A stretch of 64,000 bases of DNA, taken from assembly GCA_905221605.1 (NCBI GenBank), contig CAJNDS010002155.1:498001-562000 (forward strand). Reading direction: 5' to 3'. Source of the stretch: Symbiodinium natans. Lineage: Eukaryota > Sar > Dinophyceae > Suessiales > Symbiodiniaceae. Under the pieces are notes generated by a model, which did not search any database, had not been told where the DNA came from, and saw only the letters and a program-made list of their open reading frames with translations. Shown here in pieces: positions 52,640-63,757 of this stretch (positions are counted from its first letter, which is position 1; every line of letters starts with the position of its first letter). Made by a program: the position numbers and the translations under genes.

Positions 52640-54170
52640 ATCTACATTTTGAATCTGAAGCGGACAATGCTGTTTTTAGATGTTTAGATCTCTGTTGTTT
52701 CTATGCAAATTGTGCGTTTAAAGGGCAATTAATGTTTTGTTGAGCAACTAGTTGTTTTATACAATTGTGTTTGTACGAGGCAAAGTACTAATCAAATAGT
52801 GAAACATTTTTCTTGGTTCTATGCGAATTTAACTAATAAAGCAATTTTTAAGCAAAGAGCCCAATTTGCCTCAAGTGAATACTATTTAAAGGAGCATACT
52901 CAACCAAGATACGAAATAGACACCATTCTCAACCAAAATATGGCAAAGTGTGCGTTTAAAGGGCAAGTAATGCTTTGTTGAGCAACTACTGTATTTATAC
53001 AATTGTGTTTGTACTACAAAGTATGAATCAAATACTATCTGAAAAGTCCACTGAAATACCTTATGTTTACCTTTTCATGAAAATTTATTTATTCTTGAAA
53101 TAATCATTCTATGCAAATTTAGCTACTAGAGTAAGTATTAAGCAAATAGCCCAATTTGACTCAAGCGAATACCATTTAAAGGACCATACTCAACCAAAAT
53201 ACGAAATAAGCACCATGTTCAACCAAAATATGGCAAAATGTGGTCTAAAGGGCAAATAGTGCTTTGTTGAGCAACTAATGCATTGAAACGGTTGTGTTCA
53301 TACCAGGCAAAGTAAAATTGAAATACCATCTGCAAAGTCCACTGAAATACCTTATGCTTACATCTTCATGAAACAATTTTTTTGACATATTCATTCTATG
53401 CGAATCTAACTACTAGAGTAATTCTTAAGCAAATAGCCCAATTTGACTCAAGTGAATACTATTTAAAGGACCATACTCAACCAAATACGAAATAAACACT
53501 AACGGAAATGGAAGCGGTTCTACCTACATAACAATGAAACAAAGATTGCTAAAGTCTTCACTAAAGACCGCAAGCTGAAAAATGCACAATAATGGAACTA
53601 GAAGCGGTTCTACTTACATAACGATGAAACAAAGATGTCTGAAGTATTCAATAACGACCACACATATTCTATGTTGAAAAACACAACTTGCACAATCAGT
53701 CTTAAAAAATGCACAAGAATCCTAGAAAAGTACTTAGTGAAGGCCAGACACAAGCAAATTCACGAATACAAAAAAACATCCAAAAGCGCAAGCCTTTCAG
53801 GAGAATCTCTGGTGAAGTTTGGATTATAGGGTTTTGGGGTATCCCTGGACGAGTAGGAGTCACTTTTCAAGCAAACAATTCTAAGCAATAAATGCTTTTT
53901 CTCAAGACAAGTATTGCAGATGCTGCTTCTAGATAATTAATCGCTTTTACCAGGCAAAGAAAACCCATGCGAATTTAGCTACCAGAGCACCAAGTAATGG
54001 CTGAATAAGGTCTACTACACTTGAGTACAACCAAAAGATGCACTAAACACTAGTTGAAAAAGAAGCGAAGCGGTTCTACGTACATAATAACGAAACAAAT
54101 AGTTCTGAAGCACTAGAAAGACCACTTATATACTATTTCTGAAAAGCACAATTTGCATAAGCACACTTAA
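52640..54170. repeat. AT-rich island with ~290-bp tandem repeat
   Basis: Composition changes abruptly to AT-rich. The block starting TTCTATGC(G/A)AATTTA recurs at 52,821, 53,111 and 53,398 (periods about 290 and 287), with shared AGCAAATAGCCCAATTTGAC, GAATACTATTTAAAGGA and TACTCAACCAAAATACGAAA. A second module (AGCGGTTCTAC...ACATAA...GAAACAAAGAT) recurs near 53,510, 53,595 and 54,065. No telomere-like units and no convincing open frame. Confidence 0.8.
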
Positions 54171-54204
54171 AAATGCGTACTTGTTGCCTCGTGACCGTGA
54201 AGGC

Positions 54205-54425
54205 GAACCAAAAAGCCAAAATACCAAAACCAAACAAAACCAAAAATACCAAAACCAAAAAACCAAAAAAAACAAAACCAAAAAAAAAAACAAAAATCCG
54301 GGACTCTTGGAGAAGCCTCATAGGGATTCCTGAGAGTTCCGGACAATTGGTTTTTTTGGTGTTTTTGGTTTTTTTGGTTTTGGTTTTTTTTGGTTTTTTT
54401 GGTTTTGGTATTTTGGTTTTTCTAC
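54205..54425. repeat. Large imperfect inverted repeat of CCAAAA/TTTTGG
   Basis: An arm of ACCAAAA-type sequence (54,208-54,298) faces a TTTTGGT arm (about 54,349-54,423) across a ~50-base centre. The arms are complementary for most of their length and could form a long hairpin. Confidence 0.75.
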
Positions 54426-54561
54426 TGTCCCGTGTATGCGATTTTAGTTGAATTTTAGTCTACGCCCTAGGAAATACGCTAAATTGCACGCCGAGTTTGC
54501 TGGCAGTGCAGCTGGGTGACTTGAGACAAGGCGAAAAAGGGTAGGTCACTGGGGGGGGGTA

Positions 54562-54789
54562 CAATATATATATATATATATGCACACACACACACATGGG
54601 ACCATCTATATATATACATATATACATATATACATATATACATATATACATATATACCTATATACCTATATACATATATACATATATACATATATACATA
54701 TATACATATATACATATATACATATATACATATATACATATATACATATATACATATATACATATATACATATATACATATATACATAT

Positions 54790-54821
<32 letters not shown>

Positions 54822-54822
54822 G
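54562..54822. repeat. (CATATATA)n microsatellite
   Basis: About 30 CATATATA octamers, flanked by (CA)n and (TA)n. The open frames over it (Tyr/Ile/His-rich) are not genes. Confidence 0.97.
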
Positions 54823-55220
54823 TGTGTAGAGGAAGCTCTGCTACCTTGTTCGGGAAAACACCTCTTTCCTTAGCTTGAATAGGAAAACCCGTATTTCCTC
54901 CATAATTTTTGAAAACCTACAAGTTCATAGGAAACACTCTCTTTCCTCTATGCTTGATGATCGGAAAATCCTCCATATTTTCGTAGACTGATACGTTTTT
55001 TTTCAGTTTCTACGCGGAAATGGGATAGGAAACTCTTATGTCCTCAAAAACAATTACGAGACACGAAAAGCTTGACACTCCATCATTCATCTTGTGAATC
55101 TTGTCAAAAACTGATCTTTTCCACGAACTCTCCAAGGCTTGCGAAGGGGGTTTCAAGGACATTTAGGGGCTGAAACCCTCAGCCCTAAGAACCACAATGC
55201 TCTAAGTCCGAAAGCCCTAC

Positions 55221-55281
55221 CAGGGCCCCCGGCAGGTACCAGCCGGCGGTGAGGCTGCAGAAAAGGATGGACTCCGCTGGC
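55221..55281 (-). CDS. Exon, unknown product
   Basis: Acceptor CGGAG|G; 61 nt encoding PAESILFCSLTAGWYLPGAL; donor G|GTAGGG. Hydrophobic and possibly part of a membrane or buried helix. Confidence 0.5.
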
Positions 55282-55920
55282 CTCCGCGCCCACTCTTTTG
55301 CTGTTGGCGAGTATAAGGCCTAAGAAGGCTTCGACCCTTAGTGTTTAGATTCGGGCCGAAAGGGTGTTGAACAGTCCTGCGCACGGGGTACGCGTCGTTC
55401 CTTAGAATTGGGGGTGCGCTGTTCTCACCCACTCGCCTTGCTAGCCCCTAAAAATACACAGAGCACAACAGGCGGGGCAGCAGGGGTTTCGAACGGCCCC
55501 GGCTTCGTGGCTTTGCGATCTCAAACGCAAAGCCCGGAAAGGCCCCACTGAGTCACTGCGCTGACACCCTAAGATGGGGTGAAGGAAGCCTCGAGTCTAG
55601 GAATGATTATGAACGGAATTTGATGGAAGGGCACTAGAACATACCAGAAGGAGCCCAGCGGCTGGGGGATTCGGGGTCCTAGTTCTAGAAACGCTCGTAT
55701 ATGTCTTGCTTTACTATCCAACAGCAAGTACCCGTAACCGGCAGCCACAATGCGCGGGTTGGGCTCGGGGTTTGGAATTTTGAATTCTGGGGTTCATGTG
55801 GCTCCTCTTGTTTTACAGGCTCTGACGTAGGTAAACCTGGAACACCGTCTACTTGAGATCCTCCTTGCGGCCCCTTGGCCCCTTGCGGCCCCCTTGTGGC
55901 CACTTGCGGCCCCTTGCGGC

Positions 55921-56007
55921 CGCGCTGCGTGGCTGCCAGCAGGATGTGGATAGTCTGCAGCACCTGCGCCTGCGCAATTTGTTGCAGTTGAGGCAAGGAT
56001 GCAAAAC
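55921..56007 (-). CDS. Exon, unknown product
   Basis: Acceptor ATCTCAG|G at 56,008; about 87 nt encoding FASLPQLQQIAQAQVLQTIH and ILLAATQR; likely GC donor. Gln-rich amphipathic helix. Confidence 0.5.
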
Positions 56008-56111
56008 CTGAGATGCTTGCAGAGCCGAATCACGGACCCATGACAGGGTCTGTTCTGACCCCCCCAAATCAACCAAACACCTGAAAGGATTCTTACGGCG
56101 GGCTTACTTGC

Positions 56112-57578
56112 CTGCAAGTGCGGATGCGAGGTGAACAGCAGCTCCTTCAGCCGGTCGCGGATCTGAAGGTCCACGAACGGCTGGGCAAACACCTCTTGTC
56201 GCTTTTTGCTCCCGGCCTTCCTTTGCTTTTCGAGATTTGGCCGTGCTGAATGCAATGAGGGGGGGAAGGATTTTTCCGGCCCACCCTGTCTCCCGAGCCC
56301 GAGAGGGTGTTTGGGAGCTTTCTGGTGCTTCAGATCTTGGCAAGGTCTCCACCCGGCCGAAACAGGGCAGGCGAGAATCAGTAGTCCTGAAACCTTCGTC
56401 CTCCCGGTTCGGAGCCTCGCCAATCTCACGGTGGGGCTGCCCGTACCTTTCTTGGCTGCACTTAGGAGAGTAGTTATAAATTTACATGTTTAGCTGCCTT
56501 GTTAAGGAACCCAGTAAACCCAAAAAGGCTAAGGATCTAAAGTTACAGTAAGCACCACAAAGCTTTGAAGTCCAAGGATTGGGTTGTGGGCATGAAGGCG
56601 AAATGGGTCGTTGATTGCAGCATGGCACCATGATTCGGGTGTCGGCTCAGGAACTACTCAGCGCGCGGCATCAGGAATTCAAGAATCGACACGCGGAGGC
56701 CACACAGAGGCAAAGCCAAGTGCCGGCGGCACACGCCCAGGCCAAGCCCTCGCCGATGCGCTGGATCAGCTGCACCTCAGGTTCTGCGCATCACTTCGGA
56801 TTCTCTAAGGAAAATCCCCCCCCCCCTTCGACCAAACCTGGCAGCCCACAAAAAAACTCCAAGCCACTGGTACACTCCCAAGATTCTCTTGCCCTTGCCC
56901 AAGAAGCTTGTTCCTGTGTTTGTTTTGTTGCGGTTGTCATGGTCACCTCGCGCCGCGTGGAAATCCCCCACAAACCCTCCCTCTCTGCAGAAGGCTTCTC
57001 TCCTGAGCTCCGGGCGCCCCAGCTTCGCAAATGCTTTGGGGGGGAGGCAGGGGGAGACACGCTGCTGCTGCCCCGAGGCTGAAAGATCAATGCCCAGGTT
57101 TTGTCACGGGACAGGCCCGGAGTCGTTGACGTCTAGCAACACGGCAAGAGATGCAACTCAACCTCGAGCCCTAAGTCTAAGCCCCTGAGCCGCCTAAACT
57201 CCTGAAATTCTGAGCTCTTCAAACCCCTGACCCCAAAACCCCGTAAACCCAAAGCCCAAAACCTGCCCCGACGTCTCCTGCTTGTCGAGGCCCTGGCCGC
57301 TTCTGCCACGTAGCGGGCTTCTCCGCCATGGCGGCGAAAGAGATCCTTCCCCCCACCCCCCCCCGCCCTCTCGGCTTGAGGGTGGTGCCGCGAATCTAGG
57401 GGGCCACCTGTGGGAAACCTCTGGGTAAGGGGCCAGGTTTGGTGTAGGGGTTAGCAGGGCTTAGCACGGTTAATTGAGTTCAATAGTGCAGGATAGGGCT
57501 TAAGGTTCTTCCCAACCCGTCCTGCGCCGCGAAGTCAAGGCGAGCGCACAGCTCGTCCATCTCCTTGACCGAATCCAT
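56112..57578 (-). CDS. Possible first exon plus second exon, unknown product
   Basis: 57,522-57,578: an ATG in the context GCCATGG opens 19 codons (MDSVKEMDELCARLDFAAQ) ending at a GA donor. 56,112-56,192: acceptor AAGAG|G, 27 codons (VFAQPFVDLQIRDRLKELLF...HLQ), donor GCAAGTAAG, a GC donor otherwise matching the usual consensus. Phases agree (0 to 0). Other exons may lie between (for example IQRIGEGLAWACA near 56,770). Whether 57,578 is a true start is uncertain. Confidence 0.45.
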
Positions 57579-58542
57579 GGCGCCAACGTCTGGGGTCAGA
57601 GCATTCGCATCCGCAGCATCATCCAGCTGATCGAATCTGCGGCAGCTCGGCTTATGCTCTGCGCTCAGTGTGCCCGCTGCTGATGAAAGGTGCTCAAAAC
57701 CATGCTAGTAGCATCACGCAGGTTGAGTCAAGTCGTTCTGTTGACACTTGAAATGGTGCCAAGCCGACTGCCAGAGCAGTCGGAGGAAAACATGCTTTGA
57801 GCCACAAAATTCAGCGAGAAGGCAGCGGGCACAACATCGTCAAACTGCATGGGCAGACTGGGTCAGGTACCCTAGAATCGGCTGGAAGGCTGGCTGCAAA
57901 CCCTAAACATCCCTAAACCCTAAACCCTACAGCAATGGGAGCGAGCGTGGAGGTTCGGGTGTGGGGTCTAGAAGGCTTCCCGAAACCCGAATCCCCACGG
58001 TATGTATCTCAGCCGTACGCCTCAACCCGCAACAGCCCTGCTGAAAACCCTGAACCTCAACCCATAAATCCTGAGCTTATCACCCGAAACCATGAAGCCT
58101 GAAAGGTAAACGTCCTGCTTGTGCCGCCTTCGGGTGAGTACCAGGAGAGCATCAGCCTACCAAGACTCAGCTTGCAGGAGGCTTGAGGAGTTGCGGTGCT
58201 TGGGCGCAGGATTGAGGGCAGAGAGTTCTCTCTAAAGGGGTCTGGGCTCAGGGCGCCTGGCATCGGGCTTGAGGTCTACAGTCTAGTCGCCAGGGCGATG
58301 AGACTCAGACACCCGTTTCGCTTTAGGGTTTAGGTTGTTTGCTAGATTTGGTGCAGCCCCCGAGCCATCACGATGATGACCTGACCGCCACCCGTTCAGT
58401 CGCGCCAGTACTCTGCACACACATGCGCCACCACTGAAGCTCAGATAACGAAAGCCGTAAACCTCATGATGGATCCTGGATCCTCAAAGCCTCAAAGCTG
58501 ATGAGGGATGGCAGTTCATAGGCGAACTGAGCCACCTAAAAC

Positions 58543-58824
58543 CCTGGTCTCTTCTTGCGCCTGGTCTGCCCGATCTTCTGCTTCCTGCACACAGACTTCA
58601 AGTGACTTTAAGCTGCAGTCGGCCGTGAAGCGGTGCCGCCACAGGACACTGACCCGACATGTTTGTGACAGGAATCCAGGGTCGCCTCTCTTTTGCTGCG
58701 CAAAACTGCCGGAGGAGCTGTAAACGAGCACAAGTCAGAGCTACTCCTAAGGGCACGAGTGGATCTGCGGCGCCTTGATGTAGCCTTGCATTCGGAGCAG
58801 ATGTTCTCGCAGCTGTGAGAACTC
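58543..58824 (-). CDS. Two candidate exons, coiled-coil-like
   Basis: 58,757-58,824: acceptor TGCGAG|G, 68 nt encoding EFSQLREHLLRMQGYIKAPQ and IH, GT donor. 58,543-58,584: acceptor GTGCAG|G, 42 nt encoding EAEDRADQAQEETR, donor G|T of GTTTTAGG. The two do not join directly in phase; upstream of 58,584 the same frame is open (ADCSLKSLEVCVQ), so the second exon may start earlier. Confidence 0.45.
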
Positions 58825-59263
58825 CTCGCAGCAAGGGCTCGGATACTGCTAAACCCTAAAACCCTAAACCCTAAGATTCACTGGAAGCCGGCCTCCAGAC
58901 TGAGGACTACCTCATTCTTCTGGCCCCCCACGTGCAGAACGTCGGAGAACCTGGGCAAACTTAGCTTCAGCCATTTTCCCCTCAGACGCTGGTTTCCTCC
59001 ACTTCTTAAGGCCCTGGCCATCCCACGACGGAGCCCACCCACTGCTCCCACTGCGTCGGGGTGCCCTGAGGGGAGGGGGGGGGGAGGGGGGGGGGCCAAA
59101 GCTCAGAACTTAGGGTTGACGGCGTCCGCTTGGCCAAATCAGCAATATCTGCACTCAGATACAGTTTTACCTTCAGGCTGAAGGAATGCTGTAAGGAGGC
59201 CGAGTCAAGTCACGGTTCTTAGCCTCCATTGCGTTCTTAGCCCGTCATCGGTTTTGAGTACAC

Positions 59264-59402
59264 CATGCATCTTTGAAAGGTCCAAGCCCAACTTTGTCAC
59301 GTAGAAACACAACGCACTTCCAAAGGAGCCCCTCTCGCATGGCGTGCTCTGCCGAACCCAAGCGGGCCTTGTGCTGGACTGGCACAATGGCATCATCTTC
59401 AC
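59264..59402 (-). CDS. Exon, unknown product
   Basis: Acceptor GCTGCAG|G at 59,403; 139 nt encoding EDDAIVPVQHKARLGSAEHA then MREGLLWKCVVFLRDKVGLG...; GT donor at 59,263. One of the longest candidate exons in this half of the window. Confidence 0.5.
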
Positions 59403-59911
59403 CTGCAGCGGTCTCCGCTCCAGAGGCGATTTGTGAGGGAAGAGGAACCCTACGCATGCAATACGGCTGAATTGGCACGGCCTACACTTGAAGAAAACAG
59501 GAGTAGCACGTCTACATCCGTCTGCAGCTGCCTGCCGCGCACGGCACGAAGATGCACTTTGCATGGACTTTGATCGGCGAGCCACAAAGGGACCTGCAGC
59601 AAGCACACAGGCATTTCCAAAGGCCCCGACGTCGCAGACTGATACAGCTTTCAGAAACACAGGGCACATGCCCTAGGCCACTGAAACCCGAAAGGACTTT
59701 TGGGGGTTGCTGTTGCGGAACTAAATCTGAAGCTACCATGCATTGGAAATAGATCATGGCAACTGAATTTAAGTTCCTGAACAGCGGCCCTATCTTGGCA
59801 GAGTTGATGCGCATCTCAAGAGGACAAGCCTGAAATCAGGATCGCGAATCCGTGGCGACGGGAGGAACACAGACGATTGGCCTTGGCGGCAGCTCAGCTA
59901 CCCACTTTGAC

Positions 59912-60025
59912 TTTAGGGTTTAGGGTTTAGGGTTTAGGGTTTAGGGTTTCGGGTTTAGGGTTTCGGGTTTAGGGTTTAGGGTTTAGAGTTTAGGGTTTAG
60001 GGTTTAGGGTTTAGGGTTTAGGGTA
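59912..60025. repeat. Telomere-like array
   Basis: TTTAGGG units with TTTCGGG variants. Confidence 0.93.
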
Positions 60026-61200
60026 CGTTGAAAGTTTCTGGCAACGTGGGCTCAGGGGGCTCCATGCATGTGATTCAGACACCTTGCCTTCCCCGCGGCA
60101 AGAGAAACATGCCCAAAACAGATAACTCTTGTAGCCCTGATTCCTATGGTTTCGCGTTCTTGAAGTTTATAGGGATTCAAGGTTTAGGCTGCAAAGAACT
60201 CTAGACTCTGAAACCCCTAGACCCTAAACTGCAGTTGGCCAGCGCTGCCCGAACTCCAGGTCTTGATGGTGGCATCCTGTGGGTGAGTTACCCACAGATG
60301 CACTCCATGCCCTGGTGAGCTGCAAGTGCGTCACTCGAGCCAAGCTTACGAAACCCCGCAAAAAGCAGAAGAATCCGGGTACTTCCCGTGGCTGAACATC
60401 GTTCAGGGTCGGGAAATGACCATGGACTCCAAGCTCAGAACCCCATGTCCGTGTTGTATGCGATGGCTGACGCGTGGCACGTGTGTAGGTGGCTCGCAAG
60501 TCTGTGATGACCCAGGTGCTGCACATGGAACCCCAGCGGAGCCGAAGAAACACGCTAAATGCATCTCTCCAGGGGGAAAGAGGCATCACCTGAAAACTCG
60601 CCTTAAAGCAAAACAAGCAAGGAGAAACAAGTATACCCCACTCTGAACTCATGATCAGCGCTTTGAGAACCACTCAACCCTGAGCCCAGTAGCCCAACGA
60701 ATCCATGCCGCCTAAGCTGCCTTCAGTTCAGAAGGGCTTCGGGAGGTAGGGATTAGAAGGGCGGCACGAATATTTTGGACAAACTGGGGATGAGAAGCTT
60801 TCGTGGCACATACCAAGTTAATACCAAGTGGAAGAAAAGAAGTGTGACCGTGGTGGAGTCTGAGGATATAGATATTCTGATGTTTTGCGGAAACTCCTTC
60901 GCTCTCACAGCCCGACGCTGAGCCCGCCACGCCCCTGCGGCGCCAGGCACCACAAGCTGAGCACGAAAGCGAACCAAACCACCTGGAGTCTGCGCACAGC
61001 ATTCGGGAACTCAGATCGCCCCACCACCACAACAACCACAAGCTCTGCGCTACGGCTTGCCAGGGGCAGCTATTGGAGCTCAATGACGCCTGGGGCCCAG
61101 ACACAGCGACTTCTCCCGCACGTTTCCCGCATGGCGCTTGGAGTCAAGGGTTGAAACCTGTAACCTGAACCTCAGGAACCCTGGAACCCTAGAACTTGGA
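60026..61200. other. No firmly supported exon
   Basis: Some GC-rich coding-like stretches on the minus strand (about 60,905-60,990 and 61,070-61,140) lack a clear acceptor/donor pair. Confidence 0.3.
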
Positions 61201-61205
61201 GAAGC

Positions 61206-61348
61206 TCAGACTGCTTCTTTGGAGAGAGGTTTGTGTTTTTGGAAGTCCACGCCCTGCGCCGTGACTTTGCAAAGCATCGAAAGGGCAAGGGCCACTTCTG
61301 GAGCCAGAGCACTCCGGTCGTTCTGGTCTGGTGGAGGAATCGCAAGCC
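61206..61348 (-). CDS. Exon, unknown product
   Basis: Acceptor GTCTTAG|GG at 61,349; open to a stop at 61,206, encoding LAIPPPDQNDRSALAPEVAL then ALSMLCKVTAQGVDFQ. The donor was not resolved, so the 3' end is only an upper limit. A second likely exon (FMLEAQGPKFKILSV) lies near 61,540-61,595. Confidence 0.45.
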
Positions 61349-61689
61349 CTAAGACTTCAACGCGCCTGAGATTTCTAGCCCTGTATGACAGCAAGCAACC
61401 CCAGAAACAAAATAATAGAAAACTACGGTCCCCAGGGAGAAAAAAAAAACTCCTTGCCCGTAACGATCCCTAAGCCCTCACTCCCCCCATCCCCTTTTGT
61501 TGGGAACACGCGCGCACGCGCCAGCCCACGGTCAGCTCAGCACGAGATCACGGAAAGGATCTTGAACTTGGGCCCCTGCGCCTCCAGCATGAAAAGACTT
61601 GGGGGTTTGGGGCCTTGGGTTGAGATGTTCAGGGTTGTTGCGTTTCTGCTGCGAGTCGGGGTGGGAGACTGTGCCTGGTCTCGGCTTTT

Positions 61690-61763
61690 CTTGTTTCGGG
61701 ATTATCGTACCCCCTATTACAATCCCTACTAAGGACTGTTCGTAGAAGGGGGGGTGCATCCTG
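61690..61763. repeat. Family B MITE-like palindrome (5'-truncated)
   Basis: GGGATTATCGTACCCCCTAT, AATCCCTACTAAGGACTGTT and a terminal GGGGGGGTGCATCC match family B; the left terminus is missing or diverged. Confidence 0.5.
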
Positions 61764-62054
61764 ATTTAGTGTCTCTGAAACCAAAAACGTAAGCTGCAGG
61801 AGCCTGCGTGGCTTAGGATTCTGGGGGGGGGGGTTGGGGATTCTGCATTACATGGGCTCAGCCAACTGCGAGCAAGCCACTAGGCCAAACGAAATCTGGG
61901 CACCTCGGATGATCAACGGCAGAGATGCTGCTTGGGGTGCAGGTCCCGATAGGGGGGGTTTCCGAAAATGCTGGTACCCTTTTTTGGGGGATCCCTTGAA
62001 AGGGAGTCTAGTCTACTTGGGGTATCAAAGGGGTACCCCTATTTTTGGGAACTA

Positions 62055-62218
62055 CCCATATTCCCAAAAAGAACCCAAAAGAACCCAAAAAACCCCCCTA
62101 TTTTGGGAAATACCCATATTCCCAAAAAGAACCCAAAAGAACCCAAAAGAACCCAAAAGAACCCAAAAGAACCCAAAAGAACTCAAAAGAAGCCAAAAGA
62201 AGCCAAAAGAAGCCAATA
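62055..62218. repeat. (AACCCAAAAG)n decamer repeat
   Basis: About ten AACCCAAAAG units in two blocks around a duplicated TATTTTGGGAA(A/C)TACCCATATTCCC segment, degrading to AGCCAAAAGA at the right. Confidence 0.92.
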
Positions 62219-62327
62219 GAACGCTTGGGGCAATGCCCTCTCTCAAGCGAGGCTCTGTCCTTGCTTCCCCCGAGTCCGCTTGTCGACGAGACCGCCCTGA
62301 AGAATGCATTCCTGAGGCTGATGGCTT

Positions 62328-62460
62328 AGGGGTTTAGGGTTTAGGGTTTAGGGTTTAGGGTTTAGGGTTTAGGGCTTAGGGTTTAGGGCTTAGGGTTTAG
62401 GGTTTAGGGTTTAGGGTTTAGGGCTTAGGGTTTAGGGTTTAGGGTTCAGGGTTCAGGGTT
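62328..62460. repeat. Telomere-like array
   Basis: TTTAGGG units alternating with GCTTAGGG variants. Confidence 0.93.
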
Positions 62461-62758
62461 GTGTCTTAGACCTATGCTGGTTTGCTGTCAACTAGGCCCC
62501 CTTATAAACATTGGTCCCCCCCAAAAGGGGACCCTGGCATGGAACAAGCCCCACGAGCTTGGGCCACGAGGTTGGTATCACGAAAATCCGCAACATCAAT
62601 GGGTACCTCCAAGACACCAGAATCTGTGTAGATCATTTGGGCGTTTACCATAATGGAGGACCCCTGAAATAAACCCCCGCATCATAAGGACCCCAATGAG
62701 GTACCCAAACTCTCGTAAGCCTCCATGCAAAAGAAAAGAAAGCGACCGCAAAAACCGC

Positions 62759-62806
62759 CAGGTCTCTGCGTCACCGAGATCTTTGTCGGCCAGCGCGCCG
62801 GCATAC
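62759..62806 (-). CDS. Candidate exon
   Basis: Acceptor CCCAG|G at 62,807; encodes YAGALADKDLGDAETW, and the frame stays open beyond. The 3' end is uncertain. Confidence 0.4.
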
Positions 62807-63283
62807 CTGGGTAGGCTTGGGAAGTCTTCTGGGTTTATGGGTTTCGGGTTGTTTGGGGGAAGACAGACAGGGGTGTAGAAGACTAGTTGAGCAAGGGCCG
62901 CGGTCATGAAACCGAGAAGCCTCTGAACCGGAACTCAATCTAGCTGCCAGCAGCTCACTTTCATTATTTAAGAGTCGATGTGGGATAAAAATCTCGTTCA
63001 ACAATCCAATCTACGCCGAAGCATACTGGCTGTTCATGATTGTTCCCATGCTCCCGACGTCCAGTCATGCGTGCCAAGTGACGCCAGCGATAGCCTGCAA
63101 GTTTCGGAAAGGTGGTGGGCCCCAACTCTCTCTGCTTTCTTCATGTCCGACTGAACACAAGTTGGCACGGGCTCTTGTGGGAGTTTACGAAACCCCAAAC
63201 CGCAAACCCTAAATCCTAACCCTGAACCCCAAACCCCAAACCAGAAACCCCAAACCCTCAACCCTCAACCCTGAACCCTGAAC

Positions 63284-63671
63284 CACGTCTGGGCCTCGGA
63301 GGTTCTTGAACATCGTGGACTTCCAGATCCAGGGGCTACGGACGGTCACGTTCGCCTCCCCGATGTTCGTGTACGAGCGGAGGTACTGGATCATGATCCT
63401 GGGAGGGCCCCGGGCATCATCGGAACTCTCCGAGGCTGAGGGTTTTAGAGATGTATAAAGGTTTAGGTGGAGTATCCCGAAAACCCTAAACCCTAAACCC
63501 TAAAACCCTAAACCCTAAACCCTAAACCCTAAACCCTAAACCTGAGATTTCAGAGCCCGGATTCAAAGATCTCAAGGCGACCCTGCGATTCTAAGCCGGG
63601 GCGCATGGGCTTCTCGCTGAACTTCAGGTCGAAGACGAGCTCCTCACCGTTCGAGGTGTTGGAGATCCAGC
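63284..63671 (-). CDS. Two exons, unknown product; second has GTTCAGGG donor
   Basis: About 63,592-63,671: acceptor ACACCAG|G, encoding WISNTSNGEELVFDLKFSEK then PMRPG, 3' end uncertain. 63,284-63,398: acceptor CTCCCAG|G, 115 nt encoding IMIQYLRSYTNIGEANVTVR then SPWIWKSTMFKNLRG, donor G|T of GTTCAGGGTTCAGGG. The sequence looks like a beta-rich extracellular or lectin-like fold (weak inference); the intron holds a CCCTAAA array at 63,478-63,542. Confidence 0.55.
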
Positions 63672-63684
63672 CTGGTGTGATTTA

Positions 63685-63757
63685 TAAGGGTTTAGGGTTT
63701 AGGGTTTAGGATTTAGGGTTTAGGGTTTAAGGTTCAGGGTTTAAGGTTTAGGGCTTC
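63685..63757. repeat. Telomere-like array
   Basis: TTTAGGG with GATTTAGG and GGTTCAGGG variants. The sequence from here to the window end has open frames on both strands but nothing I can assign. Confidence 0.9.
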
